A stretch of 64,000 nt of DNA, from the NCBI GenBank assembly GCA_900470805.1, contig UCCA01000039.1:61419-125418 (forward strand). The letters run 5' to 3'. The notes beneath the pieces were generated by a model that saw nothing but the letters and a program-made list of their open reading frames with translations, had not been told where the DNA came from and did not search any database. Positions 8,608 to 16,186 of this stretch are shown piece by piece; position 1 is the first letter of the stretch, and every line of letters begins with the position of its first letter. Position numbers and translations under genes: made by a program. The stretch is from Hyphomicrobiales bacterium (GTDB lineage Bacteria; Pseudomonadota; Alphaproteobacteria; Rhizobiales; Rhizobiaceae).

Positions 8608-9375
8608 ATGGCCGACAGACTGAAGGGCAAGATCGCGATTATCTCGGGCGGAGCGACGGGAATGGGCGGGGCGGCGTCAAAGCTGTTTGCGGCCGAGGGC
8701 GCGAAGGTGGCGATCATAGACCGCAATGGCGAGGCGGCGGCTGAGACGGTGAACGCGATCCGCGCGGCCGGCGGCGAGGCTGATTTCTGGACGGCCGACG
8801 TTTCCGACGAGGCGGCGGTGAATGCGGCCGTTGCCGGCGTCGAGGCGCGCTATGGCGCGGTTACCGTGCTGTTCAACCATGCGGGCACGATCGTCATCAA
8901 GCCGTTCCTCGAAACCACTCTTGAGGAATGGGACTGGCTGCATGCCGTCAATGTGCGCTCGATGTTCCTGATGACCAAGGCGGTGCTGCCTAAGATGATC
9001 GACGCCGGCGGCGGATCGATCGTCTGCACCTCGTCGATCTCGGCGGTGGCCGCCACGCCGATGGAGGTGCTTTACGACACCACCAAGGGGGCCGTGCACA
9101 TGTTCGCGCGGGCAATCGGCGTCGAGTTCCGCGACCGCAACATCCGCTGCAACGCGGTCTGCCCCGGCTTCATCCGCACACCGCACGGTCTGCGCGAAGT
9201 GGCCGATCTGCAGGCGCTGGGCGTCGATGTCTCGGATACGGCGATCGCCGCGCAGCAGGGGCGGATCGGCGAGCCGGAGGATGTGGCGCGCGCGGCGCTT
9301 TATCTGGCCAGCGACGAGTCGAGCTTCGTCAATGGGGCGCATCTGTTTGTCGATAACGGGTTTACAGCGATGTGA
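8608..9375 (+). CDS. short-chain dehydrogenase/reductase (SDR family oxidoreductase)
   Basis: Classical SDR of 255 residues. The cofactor glycine motif is present as SGGATGMGGAAS, NAG appears as the variant NHAG, and the catalytic Ser-Tyr-Lys triad is in SSISAVAATPMEVLYDTTKG (Y-D-T-T-K). The C-terminal block GEPEDVARAALYLASDESSF is typical. The acid residue after the second beta strand (IDRNG) favours NAD over NADP. The substrate is unknown. It stands after the palindromic repeat and is followed by the toxin-antitoxin pair, whose first start codon is 58 bases downstream. Confidence 0.85.
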   Translation: MADRLKGKIAIISGGATGMGGAASKLFAAEGAKVAIIDRNGEAAAETVNAIRAAGGEADFWTADVSDEAAVNAAVAGVEARYGAVTVLFNHAGTIVIKPFLETTLEEWDWLHAVNVRSMFLMTKAVLPKMIDAGGGSIVCTSSISAVAATPMEVLYDTTKGAVHMFARAIGVEFRDRNIRCNAVCPGFIRTPHGLREVADLQALGVDVSDTAIAAQQGRIGEPEDVARAALYLASDESSFVNGAHLFVDNGFTAM

Positions 9376-9433
9376 GGAACGGCGGCAACGGGATCGTCTC
9401 GACCAGATCGCAAACCTCGCCTATATTGCTGAT

Positions 9434-9745
9434 ATGGACAAGGATCAGGTCATCGCGATTATTCGCAAGCACGAGGACGAATTGCGCGCCGCGGGCGCGG
9501 AACACGTCTCGCTGTTCGGATCCGTGGCGCGCGGGGAAGCAACGGCGGAGTCCGACCTTGACATTCTGGTCAAGTTGTCCGAGCCGGTTATTCGCTCCGG
9601 CTTCGGCTATTTCAGTGCCTTGGCAATTCTGCAGGAGCGCATTACGGAGATAACCGGCTTCGCGAAAGTCGACGTCATCGCCGAGCCTATCGCCAAGGAA
9701 AATGTTCGTCGTTCTGTAGAACGGGATCGCGCCATTGCCTTCTAA
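9434..9745 (+). CDS. MntA-type nucleotidyltransferase antitoxin
   Basis: A 103-residue minimal nucleotidyltransferase. The full active-site signature GS-x10-D-x-D is present (G29, S30, D41, D43 in LFGSVARGEATAESDLDILV). MntA antitoxins of this family AMPylate their partner HepT on a tyrosine and so neutralise it. The ATG at 9434 is the natural start; the open frame runs further upstream only inside the SDR gene. The 3' end overlaps the next gene by 11 bases, the normal coupling in HepT/MntA modules, although in many genomes hepT comes first. Position and fold support an antitoxin role; activity is inferred. Confidence 0.82.
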   Translation: MDKDQVIAIIRKHEDELRAAGAEHVSLFGSVARGEATAESDLDILVKLSEPVIRSGFGYFSALAILQERITEITGFAKVDVIAEPIAKENVRRSVERDRAIAF

Positions 9746-10097
9746 GCGCCCTCTCGTGCGGATGCGCGATATCGTCGAAAACGGCACTGCCGTTTGCGAG
9801 TACACAGCGGGACTGGATTTGAAGGCTTATGCCAACACTCCGCTGGTGCGCGATGCGACCGAGCGCTGCTTTTCGCGGATTTCGGAGGCGGGCGTGAAGC
9901 TTGGCAGTTTGGCGGAGGAACTGTTTCCTTCCCACGACTGGCTGGCGATCCGGCACCTCGGCAATGTTCTGCGCCATGACTATCGGGGCGTCGTCGACGC
10001 GGTGATCTGGACGGCTGCGACAGAACGGCTACCACCGCTGATCGCAGAGCTCGAAGCCTTTCTTGCCCAATATCCCGACGACCAGGAAACGCTATAG
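9735..10097 (+). CDS. HepT-like (DUF86/HEPN) putative RNase toxin
   Basis: A 120-residue all-helical HEPN protein of the DUF86/HepT family. The C-terminal signature is IRHLGNVLRHDYRGV followed by IW. In well studied HepT toxins the motif is R-N-x3-H-x-Y, with the arginine and histidine forming the RNase site and the tyrosine AMPylated by MntA. Here the histidine (H81) and tyrosine (Y83) are kept, but the residue before N77 is glycine; the nearest arginines are R73 and R80. The start is probably TTG 9735, giving the common MPS N-terminus and an 11-base overlap with mntA; ATG 9762 is the alternative. The pirin gene follows 10 bases later. Confidence 0.8.
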   Translation: MPSKRPLVRMRDIVENGTAVCEYTAGLDLKAYANTPLVRDATERCFSRISEAGVKLGSLAEELFPSHDWLAIRHLGNVLRHDYRGVVDAVIWTAATERLPPLIAELEAFLAQYPDDQETL

Positions 10098-10107
10098 CGA
10101 GATCGCC

Positions 10108-11031
10108 ATGTCCTTCTTCCCCGGCACAGACCCTCTCCCCGGCGATGCCTTTGCCTGCGACGCCATCGAGAACCTGATCATCCCCCGTACCAGCGATATC
10201 GGCGGATTTCAGGTACGCCGCGCGCTTCCGACCCGGCAGCGGCGGCTGGTGGGGCCGTTCATCTTCTTCGATCGGATGGGTCCGGCGATCCTGAAGCCGG
10301 ACGAGGCGCTCGATGTGAAGCCGCATCCGCATATCGGGTTATCGACGGTCACCTATCTGTTCGACGGCGAAATTCGCCATCTCGACAGTCTCGGTACCGA
10401 GAAGGTCATCCGCCCTGGCGACATAAACCTGATGACGGCGGGGCGCGGCATCGTGCATTCGGAGCGCACGCCCGACAATCTGCGCGGCCATCCGCTGCTG
10501 ATGTCCGGCCTGCAGACGTGGCTGGCGCTGCCTGACGACAAGGAAGAGATCGATCCCTCCTTCGCGCATACGGAAAAGAGCGCGATGCCCGTCATCGACG
10601 AGCGTGGCGTGCGTGGGCGCGTGGTGATTGGATCGTTCGAGGGGATGGCTTCGCCGGTGAAGGTGTTTTCCGACACGCTTTACGCCGATATCAACCTCGA
10701 TGCGGGCATGAAGTTTCCATTTGCCGCCGCTCATGAGGAGCGCGCGCTTTATATTCTATCTGGCGAGGTGGTGATTTCAGGCGACCGATTCGCGGCGGAT
10801 CAACTGCTGGTGTTCCGTCCCGGCGACGCGATCACGCTGGAAGGCGGCAGCCAGGGCTGTCACCTAATGCTGTTTGGCGGCGCTGCCTTGAATTCCAAGC
10901 GCTATATCTGGTGGAACTTCGTTTCTTCCTCGAAAGAGCGGATCGAGAAGGCCAAGGAGGAGTGGCGCACGGGCCGTTTCGATATCGTTCCGGGGGATGA
11001 AGAAGAATTCGTGCCTTTGCCGCAGGGCTGA
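10108..11031 (+). CDS. pirin family protein (cupin)
   Basis: A 307-residue bicupin. The metal-binding histidines of the N-terminal cupin are in VKPHPHIGLSTVTY and the pirin block GRGIVHSERTP follows; the C-terminal pirin domain holds HEERALYILSGEV. Bacterial pirins include quercetin 2,3-dioxygenases (YhhW) and regulators that bind pyruvate dehydrogenase; the specific role is not evident. ATG 10108 is chosen because homologous sequence begins there, with a GCGAG element upstream; the open frame extends 45 bases into the hepT end. The short 10-base gap suggests read-through from the toxin-antitoxin operon. Confidence 0.87.
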   Translation: MSFFPGTDPLPGDAFACDAIENLIIPRTSDIGGFQVRRALPTRQRRLVGPFIFFDRMGPAILKPDEALDVKPHPHIGLSTVTYLFDGEIRHLDSLGTEKVIRPGDINLMTAGRGIVHSERTPDNLRGHPLLMSGLQTWLALPDDKEEIDPSFAHTEKSAMPVIDERGVRGRVVIGSFEGMASPVKVFSDTLYADINLDAGMKFPFAAAHEERALYILSGEVVISGDRFAADQLLVFRPGDAITLEGGSQGCHLMLFGGAALNSKRYIWWNFVSSSKERIEKAKEEWRTGRFDIVPGDEEEFVPLPQG

Positions 11032-11150
11032 TATCCTCTAGAAAGGGTTGTTGCGGTTCTTGAAATCGACTTCTTTCACCGCAACTTATGGCCTAAAGGC
11101 TATGTGCCCCAAAACGCCAAAAACAAGAACGACAAGAAAGAGTGCCTCCC

Positions 11151-13067
11151 GTGACACAACCGCCGAAGACGCCGCTATTGGACAAGGTCACTTATCCGGC
11201 CGACCTCCGAAAGCTGGAGGATCGCGACCTGCCGCAGCTTGCGCGCGAAGTGCGCGACGAGATGATCGATGCGGTGTCGATGACCGGCGGGCACCTTGGC
11301 GCCGGGCTCGGTGTGGTCGAACTGACGATCGCCATCCACAATGTCTTCAATACGCCTGACGACAAGCTGATCTTCGACGTCGGCCACCAGTGTTATCCGC
11401 ACAAGATCCTGACCGGCCGGCGCGACCGCATCCGCACGCTGCGCCAGGAAGGTGGTCTCTCGGGCTTCACCCGCCGCGCCGAAAGCGAATACGATCCGTT
11501 TGGCGCCGCACACTCCTCCACCTCGATTTCGGCCGGTCTCGGCATGGCTGTCGCCGCCGATCTCTCCGGCTCGAAGCGCAATGTCATCGCCGTCATCGGC
11601 GACGGCGCGATGTCGGCGGGCATGGCCTACGAGGCGCTGAACAACGCCGGCGCGCTCGATGCGCGGCTGATCGTCATTCTCAACGACAACGACATGTCGA
11701 TCGCGCCGCCGACGGGGGCGATGAGCGCCTATCTGGCGCGTCTTGCCTCCGGCCGCACCTATATGGGCATGCGCGAGGTCGGTAAGAAGCTGACCGGCTA
11801 TCTCGGCAAGTCGATCGACCGCGCTATCACCCGCGCCGTCGAGCACGCGCGCGGCTATGTGACCGGCGGCACCATGTTCGAGGAGATGGGCTTCTATCAT
11901 GTCGGGCCGATCGACGGCCACTCTTTCGACCACCTGCTGCCTGTTCTACGCAACGTGCGCGACAACGCCAACGGGCCTGTGCTCATCCATGTGGTGACGC
12001 AGAAGGGCAAGGGCTATGCGCCGGCGGAAGCCGCCGCCGACAAGTATCACGGCGTCAACAAGTTCGACGTCATCACCGGCACACAGGCGAAGGTGAAGCC
12101 GAATGCACCGAGCTACACCAATGTATTTGCCGAGGCGCTGGTGCAGGAAGCCGAGCTCGACGACAAGATCGTCGGCATCACCGCCGCGATGCCGAGTGGC
12201 ACCGGCCTCGACAAGCTCGCCGACCTTTATCCGTCGCGCTGCTTCGATGTCGGCATTGCCGAGCAGCATGCCGTGACCTTCGCCGCCGGCCTTGCCGCCG
12301 AGGGTTACAAGCCGTTCACCGCGCTCTATTCGACCTTTCTGCAACGCGCCTTCGACCAGGTGGTGCATGACGTGGCGATCCAGGGCCTGCCGGTGCGCTT
12401 TCCGATCGACCGCGCCGGCTTTGTCGGCGCCGACGGGCCGACGCATGCGGGCTCGTTCGACACCACCTTCCTCGCCACCCTGCCCGGCTTCGTGGTGATG
12501 GCAGCGGCCGACGAGGCGGAACTCAAGCATATGGTGCGCACTGCCGCCGCTTATGACGCCGGTCCGATCTCGTTCCGCTATCCCCGTGGCGAAGGCGTCG
12601 GCGTCGAGATGCCTGCGCGCGGTGAAATCCTGCAGATCGGCAAGGGCCGCGTTGTCAAGGAAGGCGCCAAGGTGGCACTGCTGTCCTTCGGCACGCGTCT
12701 CGCCGACTGCCTGCTGGCGGCCGAGGACCTCGATGCCGCGGGGCTGTCGACGACTGTTGCGGATGCGCGCTTTGCCAAGCCGCTGGATCACGACCTGATC
12801 CGCCAGTTGGCACGTCACCACGAGATGCTGATCACTGTCGAGGAAGGCGCCGTCGGCGGCTTCGGCAGCCATGTGCTGCAGTTCCTGGCCACGGAAGGCC
12901 TGCTCGACAACGGACTGAAGGTGCGGTCGCTTGTCATGCCCGATCTCTGGGTGGAACAGGCCAAACCCGAGGTGATGAATGCGCAGGCCGGGCTCGATCG
13001 GGCCGGGATCGTCAGCACGGTGTTCAAGGCGCTGGGCCGGCCGACTGTGGTTGGGGTGGCTGGGTAG
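11151..13067 (+). CDS. dxs: 1-deoxy-D-xylulose-5-phosphate synthase
   Basis: Thiamine diphosphate-dependent first enzyme of the MEP isoprenoid pathway, condensing pyruvate and glyceraldehyde 3-phosphate. About 638 residues, the normal length. The thiamine-binding motif is GDGAMSAGMAYEALNNAG followed by LNDND; the transketolase-type histidine is in TGGHLGAGLGVVEL; the C-terminal half has FDVGIAEQHAVTFAAGLA and PIDRAGFVGADGPTHAG. GTG 11151 (MTQPPKTPLLDKV) fits the conserved rhizobial N-terminus better than the GTG at 11142. The 119 bases before it hold no gene. In Rhizobiales dxs usually follows xseB; here six genes or elements lie between. Confidence 0.96.
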   Translation: MTQPPKTPLLDKVTYPADLRKLEDRDLPQLAREVRDEMIDAVSMTGGHLGAGLGVVELTIAIHNVFNTPDDKLIFDVGHQCYPHKILTGRRDRIRTLRQEGGLSGFTRRAESEYDPFGAAHSSTSISAGLGMAVAADLSGSKRNVIAVIGDGAMSAGMAYEALNNAGALDARLIVILNDNDMSIAPPTGAMSAYLARLASGRTYMGMREVGKKLTGYLGKSIDRAITRAVEHARGYVTGGTMFEEMGFYHVGPIDGHSFDHLLPVLRNVRDNANGPVLIHVVTQKGKGYAPAEAAADKYHGVNKFDVITGTQAKVKPNAPSYTNVFAEALVQEAELDDKIVGITAAMPSGTGLDKLADLYPSRCFDVGIAEQHAVTFAAGLAAEGYKPFTALYSTFLQRAFDQVVHDVAIQGLPVRFPIDRAGFVGADGPTHAGSFDTTFLATLPGFVVMAAADEAELKHMVRTAAAYDAGPISFRYPRGEGVGVEMPARGEILQIGKGRVVKEGAKVALLSFGTRLADCLLAAEDLDAAGLSTTVADARFAKPLDHDLIRQLARHHEMLITVEEGAVGGFGSHVLQFLATEGLLDNGLKVRSLVMPDLWVEQAKPEVMNAQAGLDRAGIVSTVFKALGRPTVVGVAG

Positions 13068-13118
13068 GTTTTTGCGAGGTTGTTGGGGTGAAATGTCCGT
13101 CGGCGTTATGCCGTGGAA

Positions 13119-13268
13119 TACCCCCTCTGCCCTGCCGGGCATCTGCCCCACAAGGGGGGAGATCGACTCGTGGTGAGGCCTTCGCCAAAAGATAAGAATG
13201 GAACGAGCGGGTGCGTCTATCCGATCTCCCCCTTGAGGGGGAGATGTCCGGCAGGACAGAGGGGGGGT
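13119..13268. repeat. RIME-like mosaic palindromic repeat
   Basis: Two inverted arms of about 46 bases (13119-13164 and 13223-13268) flank a 58-base centre. The arms share the CCTGCCGGRCATCT core and end in GATCTCCCCC-type sequence; the right arm also has its own internal palindrome (ATCTCCCCCTTGAGGGGGAGAT). This pattern matches the Rhizobium-specific intergenic mosaic elements (RIME). It fills the gap between the convergent dxs and Atu4866-like genes and carries no credible reading frame. A role as bidirectional terminator or mRNA stabiliser is possible. Confidence 0.8.
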
Positions 13269-13293
13269 GTCCCGCATGCAACGTTGCCGTCCC

Positions 13294-13692
13294 CTACTTC
13301 CCCACACCCTCGCGATACAAAATCATCCCGCCATGGTGAAGCACGCCGTTCACGAAGTCGCCGTCGGCGGTGAAGCCGGTGTCGTCCCAGTACTCGATGT
13401 GGTCGCCGGTGACATCGTAGCGTCCCCGATAGGCGCTTTCACGGGTGCCGCGGGCCTCGTCATAGCGGTTGCCGGGCAGAAGATTGTGGCGGACGTGGCC
13501 GTCGGCGGTTTTCCACATGCCGACATAGGGGTGGCTGGCCTTGGGGTCAGCAGCTTCTGAGCTGGCGGACTGGCGATGGCTGGTGGGGTGGCTATCCTGC
13601 ATTGTGCTTTCCTCTGGCGGTTTGGTTGATGCAGCAGCCAGCGAAGTGATGACCACCGCAAGCATACCGCAGACGATCGTTGGCAAACCCAT
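13294..13692 (-). CDS. secreted Atu4866-family protein
   Basis: A 132-residue protein with a hydrophobic signal segment at residues 3-22 (LPTIVCGMLAVVITSLAAAS) and a linker of about 30 polar residues. The remaining 80 residues match the Agrobacterium Atu4866 family, a small beta-barrel of unknown function: HPYVGMWKTADGHVRHNLLP, then RGRYDVTGDHIEYWDDTGFT and GVLHHGGMILYRE. The ATG at 13692 is 2 bases after the stop of the SDR gene on the same strand, so the two form an operon. In other genomes this domain also sits beside SDR/AraC modules. Export to the periplasm is inferred. Confidence 0.85.
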   Translation of the reverse strand: MGLPTIVCGMLAVVITSLAAASTKPPEESTMQDSHPTSHRQSASSEAADPKASHPYVGMWKTADGHVRHNLLPGNRYDEARGTRESAYRGRYDVTGDHIEYWDDTGFTADGDFVNGVLHHGGMILYREGVGK

Positions 13693-13694
13693 GC

Positions 13695-14432
13695 TCAGAT
13701 CCCGGCATTGGCCGTGGGGCGAACGGTGATGTCGTTAACGTCGACGTCGTCAGGCTGCTCGATCGCGTAGCGGATGGCGCGGGCGATGGCATCGGCCTTC
13801 AGCGCCACGGCGCGATAGGCGACCATGGCCTGTGCCGCAAAGGGCTCGGTGATGGTGTCGGCCAGCTCCGATTCGACGACGCCGGGATAGATGCAGCTGA
13901 CGCGGAGCGCCTTGTTTTCCTGCCGGAGACCATCGGAAATCGCCCGGACCGCATATTTCGTGGCGCAGTAGACGGCGGCAGTTGGCGAGACGGCAAGGCC
14001 GCCGACCGAGGAGACATTGATGATCTGGCCGGCGTTTTGGGCGTTCATCACCGGCAGAACGGCGGCGATGCCATAGAGCACGCCCCTGATGTTGACGTCG
14101 ATCATCCGGTCCCATTCCTCGACCTTAAGCGATGACATCAGCGACAGCGGCATGACGCCGGCATTGTTGACGAGGACATCGACACGGCCGAATTCGGCCA
14201 CCGCCGCGTCCACGAAGGCCTGCATGTCGGCACGATCGGTGACATCGAGGGACCGCGCCAGCACCGTGCCGCCAGCAGCGCGAATGTCCTCGCTCAAAGC
14301 GTCCAATCGATCTGTTCGCCGCGCACCGATGACGACCTTGGCGCCGGCGGCAGCGAGTTCGCGAGCCGTGGCGGCGCCGATGCCGCTGCTGGCGCCTGTG
14401 ATCAGCACGATCTTGTTTGCGATGTTGTTCAT
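13695..14432 (-). CDS. SDR family oxidoreductase (YdfG-like)
   Basis: A 245-residue classical SDR. TGASSGIGAATARELAAAG is the cofactor-binding motif; the arginine after the second strand (GARRTDRL) indicates NADP preference. NNAGVM and the active-site serine/tyrosine/lysine (NVSSVGG and YCATKYAVRAISDGLRQE) are intact. ATG 14432 has a strong AAGGAG 6 bases upstream, so the longer frame to 14495 is rejected. The gene leads the operon with the Atu4866-like protein and faces an AraC-type regulator across 175 bases, which is the standard layout for regulator and target. Substrate unknown. Confidence 0.9.
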   Translation of the reverse strand: MNNIANKIVLITGASSGIGAATARELAAAGAKVVIGARRTDRLDALSEDIRAAGGTVLARSLDVTDRADMQAFVDAAVAEFGRVDVLVNNAGVMPLSLMSSLKVEEWDRMIDVNIRGVLYGIAAVLPVMNAQNAGQIINVSSVGGLAVSPTAAVYCATKYAVRAISDGLRQENKALRVSCIYPGVVESELADTITEPFAAQAMVAYRAVALKADAIARAIRYAIEQPDDVDVNDITVRPTANAGI

Positions 14433-14607
14433 GTGTTTCTCCTTGTCGGCTCTATAAGGCTGTCGGCAGATGCCCGGCCTTGTCGAACCAACCATCGTCT
14501 CTCAAGGATGATATGGGGTAGACAACTTTTCCGGATTTCTTGCACGATCCTCCGAAAGTGAATGACCGGCTCTTGGCAAGCTTTAGGGAAAGGCCGATGC
14601 TGACGGC

Positions 14608-15489
14608 ATGGACACTGTTACCGACCTCGCCGCCCTGATCGATCGCCATGCCGGAGAAGACGGGAATTTCGACACCCTACTGCCGCGCGTCGGGGTGATA
14701 CGATCCTCGTCGCGGACCGAGCCTGTGCATACGCTCTACAAGCCTTCCTGCTGTATCGTGGCGCAGGGGCGCAAGCGTGCGACGATCGGCGAGACCAGTC
14801 ATGTCTATGATCCCGCGCATTATCTGGTGCTCGGCGTCGACCTGCCCGTCATCGGCGCGGTGACGGAGGCCAGCGCCGATGCGCCCTATCTCTGCGTGCG
14901 GATCGAGTTCGATCGCGGGATTCTGAGCGAAATGCTGCCAGGCTCGACGCGTCATGACGACAATCCGGCGGCGGCGAGGGTCAGCGCGACGACACCGCAA
15001 CTGATCGACGCGGCAGCGCGCCTGCTGCGGCTTCTCGATACGCCCGAGGATATTCCGGTGCTGGCGCCGCTGGTGGAGCGTGAGATCCTGCATCGCCTGA
15101 TCTCGGGACCGCAGGGCGGCATGATCCGGCAGATCGCCAATGGCGAGAGCCGATTGAACCAGATCGGACGGGCCGTGGACTTTGTCTGCCGGAATTTCGA
15201 TACGCCCTTCGCGATCGAGGCGCTTGCGGAGATCGCCGGGATGAGCAGTTCATCCTTCTACGAGCATTTCCGCGCGGCGATGGCGATGAGCCCGCTGCAA
15301 TTCCGCACCCAGATCCGCCTGCAGGAAGCGCGGCGGCTGATGGTGGTCGAGGGGCTGACGGCGGCCGAAGCGGGATTTCGGGTCGGCTACGACAGCCCTT
15401 CGCAATTCAGCCGCGACTATCTGCGGGTGCATCAGGAGACGCCACGGAGGGATGTGGAACGGATGCGGATGGCGGCCGCAGTGAACTGA
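14608..15489 (+). CDS. AraC family transcriptional regulator
   Basis: A 293-residue regulator with an N-terminal AraC-N sensing domain (about residues 20-175; HTLYKPSCCIVAQGRKRATI is characteristic) and two C-terminal helix-turn-helix motifs (FAIEALAEIAGMSSSSFYEH and GLTAAEAGFRVGYDSPSQFS, followed by RDYLRVHQETPRRDVER). Divergently placed from the SDR/Atu4866 operon, it is the likely activator of that operon; ligand unknown. No clean repeated operator was seen in the 175-base divergent gap, so direct regulation is inferred from gene order alone. Confidence 0.9.
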   Translation: MDTVTDLAALIDRHAGEDGNFDTLLPRVGVIRSSSRTEPVHTLYKPSCCIVAQGRKRATIGETSHVYDPAHYLVLGVDLPVIGAVTEASADAPYLCVRIEFDRGILSEMLPGSTRHDDNPAAARVSATTPQLIDAAARLLRLLDTPEDIPVLAPLVEREILHRLISGPQGGMIRQIANGESRLNQIGRAVDFVCRNFDTPFAIEALAEIAGMSSSSFYEHFRAAMAMSPLQFRTQIRLQEARRLMVVEGLTAAEAGFRVGYDSPSQFSRDYLRVHQETPRRDVERMRMAAAVN

Positions 15490-15654
15490 CGTTCGGCATT
15501 TTCTCCGAGCCGGCGGATTGGCAACACGGGCTCTGCCCCAGGAAGCGCGAGACTTTGGCAACACCTTCACGACCGCCCGGACTGATTCAATTGCGGACTG
15601 ATGGAACATAGGTAGGGCACGAACGTTTATTGAGGTAACCGAAAGGATCTCGAT

Positions 15655-16038
15655 ATGAGAAAATTCATTGTGACGATGGCTGCAGGTGGTTTGAGCGCGC
15701 TGATGGCGCTGACTTCGACAGCGCCGGTTCAAGCCATGCCGCTGCAGGCAATCAATGGTGCGTCGCAGCAGGTAAACACCGGTGACGGCGCGATCCAGAA
15801 TGTCGATTGGCGTGATCGTCGCCACGGCTGGGATCGTCGTGACGACCGAGACTGGCGCCGCCACGACCGCTACCGTGATCGCGATCGCTACAGTGACCGC
15901 GGTCGTAGACATCACCACTCCAACGGCGCTGCGATCATTGGCGGCCTTGCGGCCGGCGCGATCATTGGCGGCGCGATCGCCAACAGCAACAACCATCGCT
16001 ACTACTACCACAACGGTCGTCGCTATCTCCGCGACTAG
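15655..16038 (+). CDS. small secreted Arg/His/Asp-rich protein with glycine zipper
   Basis: A 127-residue protein with a signal peptide of about 27 residues ending in STAPVQA. The mature part has a strongly charged centre made of repeated R/D/H residues (DRRHGWDRRDDRDWRRHDRY) and then a glycine-zipper hydrophobic stretch (GAAIIGGLAAGAIIGGAIA), ending in a tyrosine-rich tail. It resembles the RcnB/BA14K-like small envelope proteins of rhizobia but lacks the BA14K C-terminal motif. Location is probably periplasm or outer membrane; function unknown. Ribosome-binding site GAAAGGAT precedes the ATG. A strong terminator follows. Confidence 0.75.
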   Translation: MRKFIVTMAAGGLSALMALTSTAPVQAMPLQAINGASQQVNTGDGAIQNVDWRDRRHGWDRRDDRDWRRHDRYRDRDRYSDRGRRHHHSNGAAIIGGLAAGAIIGGAIANSNNHRYYYHNGRRYLRD

Positions 16039-16060
16039 GATAGGGTAGACAGACAACAGA

Positions 16061-16096
16061 AAAGAGGTCGCAGCGTTCGTTGCGGCCTCTTTTTTA
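16061..16096 (+). terminator. factor-independent terminator
   Basis: A near-perfect stem AAAGAGGTCGCAGCG with loop TTCG and return strand TTGCGGCCTCTTT, followed by a T run. It lies 23 bases after the stop of the small secreted protein gene and before the convergent chemoreceptor gene. Confidence 0.9.
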
Positions 16097-16186
16097 TGTC
16101 ATTTGCCGGGGCATAAGCCGCCCTCAACGAAAAAGGGGCCACGCGTGAGCGCAGCCCCGTTCCTGCTGAAATGGCGATGGGGAGAC

